Of a stretch of DNA of 64,000 nucleotides, positions 1-7,480 are shown piece after piece; within the stretch, counting starts at the first letter, position 1; the number at the start of each line of letters is the position of its first letter. The translations under genes and the position numbers were made by a program. A model generated the notes under the pieces. That model was given only the letters and a program-made list of their open reading frames with translations, did not search any database and was not told the DNA's origin. Location of the stretch: NCBI GenBank assembly GCA_963816955.1, contig CAWFME010000005.1:1054001-1118000 (forward strand), written 5' to 3'. Source of the stretch: DATFQI01 sp963816955. Lineage in GTDB: Bacteria; Actinomycetota; Thermoleophilia; Solirubrobacterales; Solirubrobacteraceae.

Positions 1-369
1 GTACGTCTTGAGCTCGTCGCCCGTGCGGGCGTCGTAGACGTAGGCCTGGCCGGTGCGCGCGCCGGACACGAACAGCCGGTTGCGGCGGTCGACCTTGATG
101 CCGGTGGCGCTGCGGCCCTCCGGCGCGTCGACGAGGATGTCGCCCTTGCCGGTGCGCAGGCTGCCCTTGTAGATGTCGCCCGTCGGGATCGACCCGACGT
201 AGAACGACGAGCCGCGGCCCGTGGCGATGCCCTCGGGCTGGAAGCCGTTCGGCAGCGCGATCACGTCGGGCCGCTTGGTCTTGCTCTTGCCCTTGCCCTG
301 GTGCGCGACGGCCGGTACGGCCACCGCGGCGCAGAGCACGAGCGACAGTGCGATCAGAATTCGTCTCAT
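1..369 (-). CDS. Secreted SMP-30/NHL-type beta-propeller protein, 3' end cut off
   Basis: The reading frame runs from ATG at 369 off the left edge, giving the first 123 residues. The protein opens with a clear signal peptide (MRRILIALSLVLCAAVAVPA, cleavage probably near AVAH), followed by a basic GKGKSKTKR stretch. The remainder has the cadence of an SMP-30/gluconolactonase or NHL propeller: LPNGFQPEGIATGRGSSFYV, a step to GDIYKG, then ATGIKVDRRNRLFVSGA. Such proteins bind or hydrolyse small ligands outside the cell; the substrate cannot be told. Its start overlaps by two bases the first possible start of the divergent glycosylase gene, so one of the two starts is probably a little further in. 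Confidence 0.7.
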   Translation of the reverse strand, partial: MRRILIALSLVLCAAVAVPAVAHQGKGKSKTKRPDVIALPNGFQPEGIATGRGSSFYVGSIPTGDIYKGSLRTGKGDILVDAPEGRSATGIKVDRRNRLFVSGARTGQAYVYDARTGDELKTY

Positions 370-940
370 GGAAATGCCGGAACCCCCTCTGGGTCGACTG
401 TGTGAACTCCATGAACACATACGCACCCACCGGGGGTGCGGTTTTGCCATCTGTGCGGAAGCGAACAATCTCGTGCCGGGGGAGGGGCCGGAGGACGCCG
501 AGGTGATGGTCCTCGGCGAGGCGCCGGGGCGCTTCGAGGACGAGCAGGGGCGCCCTTTCGTGGGCCGCGCCGGGCAGCTGCTCGACGAGGTGCTGGCGGA
601 GGCCGGCCTGGCGCGCCCGGACGTCTTCATCACCAACGTCGTAAAGGCCCGGCCGCCCGGCAACCGCGACCCCACGAAGGCCGAGGTGGAGCACTGGATG
701 CCGGTGCTCGAGCAGCAGCTAGCGCTCGTCGCGCCGCGGCTGGTCGTGCCGCTCGGGCGCCACGCGCTGGCGCACTTCGCGCCGGGCGAGCGGATCGGCG
801 AGCTGCACGGGCGCGAGATCAGCCGCCGCGGCCGCGCGCTGTATCCGCTCTACCACCCCGCCGCGGCGCTGCGCTCGACGAAGCTGCGCGAGACGCTGTT
901 CGCCGACGCCCGCGGGTTGGGCGCCCTGCTCGCCGGCTGA
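368..940 (+). CDS. Family 4-like uracil-DNA glycosylase lacking the usual iron-sulfur cysteines
   Basis: Removes uracil from DNA in base-excision repair, judged from motif A (GEAPGRFEDEQGRPFVGRAG), the NVVKARPPGNRDP segment and the C-terminal YPLYHPAAALR motif, all in the order of type 4 enzymes. Length from ATG 368 is 190 residues, normal for the family. Family 4 enzymes carry a 4Fe-4S cluster on four cysteines; here the cysteine in NVVKxRPP is Ala and that in the following helix is Trp, leaving only two cysteines (RGCGFAIC) near the N-terminus. The start is uncertain: 368 overlaps the divergent gene, 374 is an alternative ATG, and GTG 473 would drop the N-terminal part altogether. Confidence 0.75.
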   Translation: MEMPEPPLGRLCELHEHIRTHRGCGFAICAEANNLVPGEGPEDAEVMVLGEAPGRFEDEQGRPFVGRAGQLLDEVLAEAGLARPDVFITNVVKARPPGNRDPTKAEVEHWMPVLEQQLALVAPRLVVPLGRHALAHFAPGERIGELHGREISRRGRALYPLYHPAAALRSTKLRETLFADARGLGALLAG

Positions 941-1003
941 ACCCTCGCGCGCGTGTTGGCGCGCCCGCGTTTGGCGCGGGGCCGCGGCGGCTAACCGGAG
1001 GCC

Positions 1004-2158
1004 ATGGCGCAGCTCGAGGTCCCACCCGCGGCTGCCGAGCCGCAGGCGAACGGCCGCGCCGATCCGGCGGCGCAGCGCCCGGTCGTGCACATCGCAGGCG
1101 ACGACGCCGTCCCGCGCGGGCTCGCGGTCGCCTCCGCGGTCACGCTGCGCGCCGTCATCGTCATCGGCGGGATCGTGCTGCTGGCGCTGTTCGCCAAGCG
1201 CATGATGGTCGTGGTCATCCCGGTGATCGTGGCGCTGCTGCTGGCGACGCTGCTCGCCCCGCTCGCCCAATGGCTGCGCGAGCGCAAGGTGCCGCCGGCG
1301 CTCGCGGCCGCCCTGGCCGTCGGCTTCGCCCTGCTGATCTTCGTCGGTCTCTGGGGGCTCGTGATCCCGCCGTTCGTCAGCCAGGTGCCCGATGTGGTCG
1401 ACAACGTCCAGCAGGGCGCCGGGCAGCTCGGCGACGCCGCCGCGCCGCTGGGCCTCAGCGACCGCGAGGTGCAGGACGCGATCCAGAAGGCGCGGGAGGA
1501 ACTCCAGGGAGGGAAGGCGGCGGGCAAGCTCCTCACGGGCGCGCTGCTGCTCGTGCAGTGGGCCGCCGCGGTGATCCTGATCGTGGTCCTGACCTTCTTC
1601 TTCATCAAGGACGGCACGCAGCTGCGCGACTGGACCGTCGGCCTGTTCGCCGAGCCCCGCCGCCCGGTCCTGCGCGACATCTCCGAGCGCGCCTGGGGCG
1701 CGCTCGCGACCTACGTGCAGGGGGTGTTCCTGGTCGCGACGATCGACGCGGTGCTGATCGGCATCGTGCTGCTACTCGTCGGCGTGCCGATCGCGTTCCC
1801 GCTGATCGTGCTGACGTTCATCGCCGCGTTCTTCCCGATCATCGGGTCGGTGATGGCCGGCGCGGCGGCCGTGCTGGTGGCGCTCGTCAGCGGAGGCGCC
1901 GTCGACGCCGCGATCGTGCTCGCCGCGATCATCGCGATCCAGCAGCTCGAGGGCAACGTCTTCTACCCGATGGTCGTCGGCAAGCGGCTGCAGCTGCACC
2001 CCGTCGCGATCCTGCTCGCGCTCACCGCGGGCGGCGTGCTGGCGGGCGTGGCGGGCGCGTTCCTGGCGATCCCGGTGGCCGCCGTGGTCTCGGCGGTGCT
2101 CGACTACATGCGCACCCGCCGGCGCGAGGAGGGCTCCGGTCTCATCGCCACGCCGTAG
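1004..2158 (+). CDS. AI-2E family (PerM-like) transporter
   Basis: A 384-residue polytopic membrane protein with about eight hydrophobic segments. After a hydrophilic N-terminus of some 45 residues come a first membrane pair (residues about 48-85), the amphipathic stretch ending LGLWGLVIPPFVSQVPDVVDN, and a C-terminal block with VILIVVLTFFFIKDG, FIAAFFPIIGSVMAG and QQLEGNVFYPMVVGKRL. The last motif is a hallmark of the AI-2E/DUF20 family, whose members export small molecules or act as sodium/proton antiporters. The ATG is preceded by CGGAGG. Neighbours do not suggest a substrate. Confidence 0.85.
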   Translation: MAQLEVPPAAAEPQANGRADPAAQRPVVHIAGDDAVPRGLAVASAVTLRAVIVIGGIVLLALFAKRMMVVVIPVIVALLLATLLAPLAQWLRERKVPPALAAALAVGFALLIFVGLWGLVIPPFVSQVPDVVDNVQQGAGQLGDAAAPLGLSDREVQDAIQKAREELQGGKAAGKLLTGALLLVQWAAAVILIVVLTFFFIKDGTQLRDWTVGLFAEPRRPVLRDISERAWGALATYVQGVFLVATIDAVLIGIVLLLVGVPIAFPLIVLTFIAAFFPIIGSVMAGAAAVLVALVSGGAVDAAIVLAAIIAIQQLEGNVFYPMVVGKRLQLHPVAILLALTAGGVLAGVAGAFLAIPVAAVVSAVLDYMRTRRREEGSGLIATP

Positions 2159-2168
2159 CCTGCCCGGC

Positions 2169-2786
2169 ATGGACGCCGGGATGCGGGACTACTACGAGCA
2201 GCGGGCGCCCGAGTACGACGACTGGTGGCTCGGGACGGGCGTGTTCGAGGCGCGCGAACGGAAGCGCCCACACTGGCACGAGGACGTCGCCGCCCTGCAG
2301 GCGGCTCTCGCGGGCCTGCCGCCGGCGCGCACGCTCGACGTGGCGTGCGGCACGGGCTTCCTCACCCGGCACCTGCCGGGCGAGCTCACGGGCCTGGACC
2401 AGAGCGCCGCGATGCTCGGCATCGCGGGCGCGCGGGTGCCCGGGGCGAGCTTCGTGCGCGGCGACGGGCTGCACCCGCCGTTCGAGCCCGGCTCGTTCGA
2501 GCGCGTCCACGCCGGGCACTTCTACGGCCACCTGAGGGAGGAGGAGCGCTCGGCGTTCCTCGACGTCGCTCGCGAGCTCGCGGGCGAGCTGGTGATCACC
2601 GACTCGGCGCTGCGCCCCGATCGCGGCCCCGAGGCGTGGGACGAGCGCGTGCTCAACGACGGCTCGCGCCACCGGGTCTACAAGCGCTGGTTCACGGCCG
2701 CGGGCCTCGCCGAGGAGCTCGGCGGCGGCGAGACCGTCCACGACGGTCCGTGGTTCGTCAGCGTGCGCCTGAGCCTGCGGTCCTGA
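2169..2786 (+). CDS. Class I SAM-dependent methyltransferase
   Basis: A 205-residue soluble protein with a Rossmann methyltransferase core: motif I is LDVACGTGFLTRHL (about residues 56-69), followed by the acidic strand end LTGLDQS and a PFEPGSFERVHAGHFYGHL segment in the position of motif II/III. The N-terminus MRDYYEQRAPEYDDWW is typical of small-molecule methyltransferases of the UbiE/Coq5-like group. The substrate is not evident. It starts ten bases after the AI-2E gene and its 3' end overlaps the convergent oxidoreductase by 29 bases. Confidence 0.8.
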   Translation: MDAGMRDYYEQRAPEYDDWWLGTGVFEARERKRPHWHEDVAALQAALAGLPPARTLDVACGTGFLTRHLPGELTGLDQSAAMLGIAGARVPGASFVRGDGLHPPFEPGSFERVHAGHFYGHLREEERSAFLDVARELAGELVITDSALRPDRGPEAWDERVLNDGSRHRVYKRWFTAAGLAEELGGGETVHDGPWFVSVRLSLRS

Positions 2787-3900
2787 ACGAGCGGCCGGCG
2801 GCGCGCCGGCCGAGGCCGAAGCGGGTGGGCAGCGGCTCCCCGCCGCGTAGCGCGTCCGCGACCTTCTCGGCGAGCGCCGGGCCGTGCTTGAAGCCGTGGC
2901 CTGAGCCGCCGCCGACGATCCAGGTGCCGGGGTGCTCCGGGTGCCGGGCGGCGATGAAGTTGGAGTCCGCGGAGAGCTCGTAGCGGCAGCAGCGGCCCTC
3001 CTTGAGCGGCGCATCCGCGAGCGCCGGGAAGCGGCGGGCGAGGTAGCCGCGCACGTCGCGCTCCGTGGCGCCGGCGGGCGGGAGCTCCGCGTCGGGGTCG
3101 AGCGGCGGACCCTCCTCGTCGAGCGCGACCTTGACCCCGAGCTCGTCGAGGTCGCCTGTGCCGTACATCGCGAGGTCGTAGTCGACGAACCCGGGCACCC
3201 CGGGCGAGCGCCACGCGGGCCCGCCGTCGAAGAACAGCAGCTCCTGCTGGCTCACCGTCAGCGGGACCAGCTCGCCGAACAGCCGCCCCAGCCACGGCCC
3301 GCAGGCCCACACGACCGCGTCGCCCTCGAGCCGCTCCTCGCGCCGGAACACCGGTGCGGCGCCCGCGGCGAGCACGGCCGCGTCGCCGTCCGGCACCGCG
3401 CGCCCGCGGACCAGCTGCGCCCCGTGCGCCACGGCCTGCCGGGCGAGCGCCCGCACCGCCCGCTGGGCTCGCAGCACGCCGGCCTCCGGCTCGTAGAGCA
3501 CGAACGCGAGATCGTCCGTGCCGAGGCTCGGGAAGAGCTTCACCGCCTCCGCCGCGTCGAGCCGCTCGCACGGGATGCCCTGCGCGGTCATCGCGCGCTC
3601 GGACTCGCCCTCCCAGCCGTCCTCGCGCTGGGCGAACCAGGCCATGCCGATGTCGACCATCAGCTCGTCGCCGCTCTCGGCCTCGAGCTCGCGCCACAGC
3701 GCCCGCGCCCGGCGCGCCGACGCGGTGTAGAGCTCGTCGCTGCCGTGCGCGCACCGGATCAGGCGCGACTCGCCGCCGGATGTCGCGCGCGCGTCGCCCG
3801 GCTCGAACTGGTCCACGAGCACGACCTCCTCGCCCGCGCGCGCCAGCGTCCACGCCAGCGAGGCGCCGAAGGTGCCGGCTCCCACGATCACGATCCGCAC
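2758..3900 (-). CDS. FAD-dependent amine oxidase, monomeric sarcosine oxidase-like
   Basis: A DAO-superfamily flavoenzyme of about 380 residues. The dinucleotide-binding motif VGAGTFGASLAWTLARAG lies directly after the start and ends with the acidic DQFEPGD. Near the C-terminus CCRYELSADSNFI matches the segment of monomeric sarcosine oxidase and N-methyltryptophan oxidase in which a cysteine binds FAD covalently, and GGGSGHGFKHGPAL is the conserved last motif. It probably oxidises an N-methylated or secondary amine, giving hydrogen peroxide. Start GTG 3900 is chosen because VRIVIVGAG begins there; GTG 3909 is possible. It diverges from the carboxypeptidase-amidase gene with under 20 bases between starts. 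Confidence 0.8.
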   Translation of the reverse strand: MRIVIVGAGTFGASLAWTLARAGEEVVLVDQFEPGDARATSGGESRLIRCAHGSDELYTASARRARALWRELEAESGDELMVDIGMAWFAQREDGWEGESERAMTAQGIPCERLDAAEAVKLFPSLGTDDLAFVLYEPEAGVLRAQRAVRALARQAVAHGAQLVRGRAVPDGDAAVLAAGAAPVFRREERLEGDAVVWACGPWLGRLFGELVPLTVSQQELLFFDGGPAWRSPGVPGFVDYDLAMYGTGDLDELGVKVALDEEGPPLDPDAELPPAGATERDVRGYLARRFPALADAPLKEGRCCRYELSADSNFIAARHPEHPGTWIVGGGSGHGFKHGPALAEKVADALRGGEPLPTRFGLGRRAAGRSFRTAGSGAR

Positions 3901-3918
3901 CTGTGGCACGCTACACGG

Positions 3919-5214
3919 GTGCTCGCCGCGCTGGCCGTCGCCTCCGCAACGCTCGCCGCGCCGCCTGCGCTGCCGCCGCGGATCGTCGCCGGCCGCTCCG
4001 TCGAGGGGCGCCGCATCGTCGCCGTGCGGCGGGGCCGCGCGGACGCCCCCGTCCGCCTGCTCGTGACCGGCTCCACGCACGGAACCGAACCGGCCGGCCA
4101 CGCGATCGTCGCGCGGCTGCGCAGGATGACCCCGCCCGACGGCGTCCAGGTCTGGACCGTGCGCACGATCAACCCCGACGGCGCCGCCCGCGGGACGCGC
4201 CAGAACGCCCGCGGCGTCGACCTCAACCGCAACTTCCCCTACCGCTGGCGCGCGACCGGCCGCGCGTGGGACACCTACTTCCCGGGGTCGAAGGCCGCCT
4301 CCGAGCCCGAGACGCGCGCCGAGATGCGGCTGATCCGCCGGCTCCGGCCCCAGCTCGCGATCCACTACCACCAGGCGCTTGAGCTCGTCGACCTGACCAG
4401 CGGCGCGGCACCCGAGCTCGTGCGCAACTACTCCCGCCGCACCGGCCTGCCCGCGCGGCGGCTGCCGTACTACCGCGGCACCGCGACCAGCTGGCAGAAC
4501 CGCGGGCTCGACGAGGGCTCGGCGTTCGTGGTCGAGCTGTCCGCGGGCGCGCTGACCCCGCAGCGGGTCCAGCGCCACGCCTACGCCGCCCTCGGCACCG
4601 CCGCGTCGCTGCTCCCGCCGGCGGCGCGCCCCGGGGTCGCGCGCGCCGCCGCGGCCCCGAGGCCGCGGATCGTGTGGTCGCCGATCCCGTTCGGCGACGA
4701 CCGGGTGCGCCAGATGCGCGCCTACGCCCGCCGCCACTACGGGCTCGACCGCGCGCGGCTGCTCGAGCCGAAGGCGATCGTCGAGCACTTCACGGCCTCC
4801 AGCACCCACAGCTCGGCCTACGACACGTTCGCCGCCAACTCGCCCGACGTGGAATTCGGGGAGCGGCCCGGAGTCTGCGCGCACTTCGTCGTCGACCGCG
4901 ACGGCACGATCCACCAGCTCGTGCGGCTGAAGTGGATGTGCCGGCACACGGTCGGGCTCAACCACGTCGCGTTCGGGATCGAGCACGTCGGGATCTCCGA
5001 CGGCGACGTCATGGGCCGCCCGCGCCAGCTCGCCGCCTCGCTGAAGCTGACCCGCTGGCTGCAGGCGCGCTCCGGCATCCGCGACCGCGACGTGATCGGC
5101 CACGCCGAGAGCCTGTCCAGCCCCTACCACCGCGAGCGCGTGGCGGCGATGCGCAAGCGCACGCACGGGGACTTCGCGCCCGCCACGATGCGCCGCTACC
5201 GGCGGATGCTGTGA
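3919..5214 (+). CDS. Secreted M14 carboxypeptidase fused to an N-acetylmuramoyl-L-alanine amidase
   Basis: A 431-residue protein with two cell-wall hydrolase domains. GTG 3919 gives a signal-like N-terminus (VLAALAVASATLAAPPALPP). Residues about 25-230 form an M14 zinc carboxypeptidase: THGTEPAGH supplies the HxxE zinc ligands, INPDG and DLNRNFPYRW the substrate-binding residues, IHYHQ the third zinc ligand and FVVELSAG the catalytic Glu. Residues about 255-431 are an amidase_2 domain: VEHFTASSTHSS, AHFVVDRDGTIHQLV, RHTVGLNHVAFGIEHVG and VIGHAESLSSPYHRERV. The architecture suits removal and trimming of murein stem peptides. The following phosphatase start overlaps its stop. Confidence 0.85.
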   Translation: MLAALAVASATLAAPPALPPRIVAGRSVEGRRIVAVRRGRADAPVRLLVTGSTHGTEPAGHAIVARLRRMTPPDGVQVWTVRTINPDGAARGTRQNARGVDLNRNFPYRWRATGRAWDTYFPGSKAASEPETRAEMRLIRRLRPQLAIHYHQALELVDLTSGAAPELVRNYSRRTGLPARRLPYYRGTATSWQNRGLDEGSAFVVELSAGALTPQRVQRHAYAALGTAASLLPPAARPGVARAAAAPRPRIVWSPIPFGDDRVRQMRAYARRHYGLDRARLLEPKAIVEHFTASSTHSSAYDTFAANSPDVEFGERPGVCAHFVVDRDGTIHQLVRLKWMCRHTVGLNHVAFGIEHVGISDGDVMGRPRQLAASLKLTRWLQARSGIRDRDVIGHAESLSSPYHRERVAAMRKRTHGDFAPATMRRYRRML

Positions 5215-5789
5215 TCGTCCTCGTCCGCCACGGGCCGACGGAGTGGAGCGTCGTCGGCCGCCACACCGGCAAGACCGACCTGCCGCTCACCGACGAGGGC
5301 CGCGAGACCGCCGCGCTGCTGCGCGAGCGCCTGGCGCGCTACGACTTCGCGGCGGTGCTGGTCAGCCCGCTGCGCCGCGCCCGGGAGACCGCCGAGCTGG
5401 CCGGCCTCGCCGACGGCGCGCAGATCGAGCCGGGCCTGCACGAGTGGGACTACGGCGCCTACGAGGGCCGGCGCACCAAGGAGATCCGCGAGCAGCGCCC
5501 CGGCTGGTACCTGTGGCGCGACGGAGTGCTCGAGGGCGAGACCCTCGACCAGGTCGGCGAGCGAGCCGACCACGTCATCGCCCGAGCCCTCGAGACCGAG
5601 GGCGACGTCGCGCTGTTCGGCCACGGCCACATCCTGCGAGCGCTCGGCGCCCGCTGGATCGGCCTCCCCGCCGCCTGCGGAGGCCACCTCTCGCTCGGCA
5701 CCGCCGCGGTCTGCGAGCTCGGCACCGAACGCGAGCACCACACGATCAAGCTCTGGAACGACACCTCCCACATCCGAGCGGTGGATTGA
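5211..5789 (+). CDS. Histidine phosphatase family protein
   Basis: A 192-residue member of the phosphoglycerate-mutase-like phosphatases. The phospho-acceptor motif LVRHGPTEW is at residues about 4-12, the catalytic acid sits in LHEWDYGAYEGRRTKEI, and the second histidine in LFGHGHILRALGARW. Members dephosphorylate small molecules such as alpha-ribazole phosphate, sugar phosphates or nucleotides; the substrate is unknown here. Start GTG 5211 overlaps the amidase stop (GTGA), so the two are co-translated. The last codons, Arg-Ala-Val-Asp-stop, are contributed by the left arm of a palindromic repeat. Confidence 0.85.
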   Translation: MIVLVRHGPTEWSVVGRHTGKTDLPLTDEGRETAALLRERLARYDFAAVLVSPLRRARETAELAGLADGAQIEPGLHEWDYGAYEGRRTKEIREQRPGWYLWRDGVLEGETLDQVGERADHVIARALETEGDVALFGHGHILRALGARWIGLPAACGGHLSLGTAAVCELGTEREHHTIKLWNDTSHIRAVD

Positions 5790-5819
5790 TGTGCCTGAGG
5801 CACATCAATCCACCGCTCG
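5775..5819. repeat. Perfect palindromic repeat, copy 1 (22-bp arms)
   Basis: Two exactly complementary 22-base arms flank a single G at 5797. The arm begins CGAGCGGTGGATTGATGTGC. Each arm encodes Arg-Ala-Val-Asp-stop for the gene running into it, so the histidine phosphatase (plus) and the DUF559 gene (minus) end with the same four residues. As RNA it would form a long hairpin from either direction, a likely bidirectional terminator, though no U-run follows. Related copies are at 6700-6744 and 39381-39417. Confidence 0.9.
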
Positions 5820-6752
5820 CGGCGCGCCGGCGTCGGCGAAGCGGCGGAGCGTGGCGGCGGGGTGCGCGATCGCCTGCTCCCAGGTGACCCTGACGACGCG
5901 GTAGCCCTGCGCCTCGAGGAGCGCCTGGCGCTCCTTGTCGGCCGCGCGTTCGAGCGGGTCGTCGTGGTGGGGGCCGTCCGCCTCGATGACCAGCCGTCGC
6001 TCCGGCCAGTGGAAGTCCGGGACGATCCGGCGGCCTGCGATGAACAACGGCTCATTTACGAGGGGATGAGCGAACCCGCCGCGCAGGATCAGGTCCAGCA
6101 CGACGTCCTCGAGCTCGCTCTGGGTCGGGGCGGCTTCGGTGCCGAGGATGCGGGCGAGCTTCTTGCGACCGCGCCGGGGCCCCGGACCGTGCAACACCGC
6201 GATTAGTGACGCCACCGTGGTGAGCTTGAGAAACTGCGCCTTGCGCACCGCACGGCGCAGCCGGCGCTCGGGCAGGACCGCGGCCAAGTCGAGCAGCGTG
6301 CGCTCCGCCGTCGTCACGGGGATCCCGCGCACCGTGGTCACGTGCGCGGCGGGCAGGTACGAGGTGCGGTGACCGTTGATCCGCGGGTGCTGCGGCGCGG
6401 CCTGGCCGAGCACGACCACGTCCGGGTACCTGTCCTCCCACTCGATGATGTTCTGGGCCGCCGCCGCCGACCACAGGCACAGCACGGCTCCATCGCCGCA
6501 GGCCTTGACCGCGGCCAGCATCCACCCGTCGCGGGTGGGGTTCCCGTGGCCGACCGCGTAGACAGCTCGGTGAAGGGGGTGCAGCCGGCCGTTGTTGGCA
6601 CGTACGGAGATCGCCTTGAGCGACAGCCCGCATGCTCGGAGCTCGTCGACGCTGAGCACGCCGTGCTGCCGTGCCGCGAACCGTGCGACCGCGATGTCGC
6701 GAGCGGTGGGTTTATCCCTCTCAGGCACATCAATCCACCGCTCGACGACCAT
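5805..6752 (-). CDS. AbiEi-like winged helix plus DUF559 (PD-(D/E)XK nuclease-like) protein
   Basis: A 315-residue protein. Residues about 18-75 (ARQHGVLSVDELRACGLS, then RANNGRLHPLHRAVYAVGH) match the N-terminal winged-helix of AbiEi/type IV antitoxin-like proteins. The C-terminal 110 residues are a DUF559 Vsr-like nuclease fold: VPDFHWPERRLVIEADGPHH carries the D and ExD/G-type active site elements, followed by DKERQALLEAQGYRVVRVTW. Such orphan genes are common in actinobacteria and their role is not established. The first ~17 residues (VERWIDVPERDKPTA) are encoded by palindrome copy 2 and the last four by copy 1. No AbiEii toxin partner is adjacent. Confidence 0.75.
   Translation of the reverse strand: MVVERWIDVPERDKPTARDIAVARFAARQHGVLSVDELRACGLSLKAISVRANNGRLHPLHRAVYAVGHGNPTRDGWMLAAVKACGDGAVLCLWSAAAAQNIIEWEDRYPDVVVLGQAAPQHPRINGHRTSYLPAAHVTTVRGIPVTTAERTLLDLAAVLPERRLRRAVRKAQFLKLTTVASLIAVLHGPGPRRGRKKLARILGTEAAPTQSELEDVVLDLILRGGFAHPLVNEPLFIAGRRIVPDFHWPERRLVIEADGPHHDDPLERAADKERQALLEAQGYRVVRVTWEQAIAHPAATLRRFADAGAPRAVD
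6700..6744. repeat. Palindromic repeat, copy 2 (decayed left arm, inside DUF559 coding region)
   Basis: Same 45-base length as copy 1. The right arm (6723-6744) is identical over all 22 bases; the left arm keeps the outer ten bases CGAGCGGTGG and then diverges. It encodes residues about 4-17 of the DUF559 protein (ERWIDVPERDKPTA). The shared length and the one perfect arm argue for common origin with copy 1 rather than chance. Confidence 0.8.
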
Positions 6753-6808
6753 GCGGGGAGCGTGGCGCGGCCGGGTGAACGGATCAACGCCGCTTCGTGA
6801 CGAAAGGG

Positions 6809-7480
6809 CTACGAACCTGTGCGGCCGGGGACCGCGATGCCGGCCTCGTAGGCCAGGACGACCGCCTGGACGCGGTCGCGCAGCCCGAGCTTCATCAGCA
6901 TGCGGGCGACGTGGGTCTTGACGGTGGTCTCGGAGACGATCAGCTCGGCGGCGATCTCGGCGTTGGAGAGCCCTCGGGCGACGAGCCTGAAGACCTCGAG
7001 CTCGCGGGCGGTGAGCTCGTCGAGGCCCGGGGGCGGCGGGCCGGAAGGCGGGCCGGCCTGGGCGAACTCCTGGATCAGGCGGCGGGTGATCGACGGGGCG
7101 AGCAACGCGTCGCCGCCGGCGACCACGCGGATGCCGTCGGCGAGCTGCTCGGGCGGGACGTCCTTCAGCAGGAACCCGGAGGCACCGGCCCGCAGCGCGT
7201 CGTAGACGTACTCGTTGAGGTCGAAGGTCGTGAGCATCAGGACCTTCGCGCCGTTGCCGGAGGCGAGCACGCGGCGGGTCGCCTCGATGCCGTCGAGCTC
7301 GGGCATGCGGATGTCCATCAGCACGACGTCGGGCTGCAGGCGCTTGGCCTGCTCGACCGCCTCGAGGCCGTCGGAGGCCTCGCCGATCACGTCGAGGTCG
7401 TCCTCGGCGTCGAGGATCATCCGGAAGCCCGCGCGCACCAGCGCCTGGTCGTCCGCGATCAGCACCCGCACGGCGCTCAC
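6809..7480 (-). CDS. NarL/FixJ-type response regulator
   Basis: A 223-residue regulator: receiver domain with acidic pocket in VLIADDQALVRAG, phospho-acceptor Asp in VVLMDIRMPELDG (about residue 56), and conserved switch residues in VLMLTTFD and FLLKDVPPE; then a LuxR-type HTH, LTARELEVFRLVARGLSNAE through TTVKTHVARMLMKLGLRDRV. It follows two kinase genes and overlaps the nearer by four bases (ATGA), so it is their likely partner. The stimulus and targets are unknown; a palindrome upstream of the operon could be its own binding site. Confidence 0.9.
   Translation of the reverse strand: MSAVRVLIADDQALVRAGFRMILDAEDDLDVIGEASDGLEAVEQAKRLQPDVVLMDIRMPELDGIEATRRVLASGNGAKVLMLTTFDLNEYVYDALRAGASGFLLKDVPPEQLADGIRVVAGGDALLAPSITRRLIQEFAQAGPPSGPPPPGLDELTARELEVFRLVARGLSNAEIAAELIVSETTVKTHVARMLMKLGLRDRVQAVVLAYEAGIAVPGRTGS

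Noticed and set aside
436..480. A Cys-x2-Cys motif (CHLC) in another frame at the start of the uracil-DNA glycosylase, as a possible frameshifted iron-sulfur half
   Set aside because: The spacing to the VPGEG motif does not fit family 4, and the existing frame gives a plausible N-terminus.
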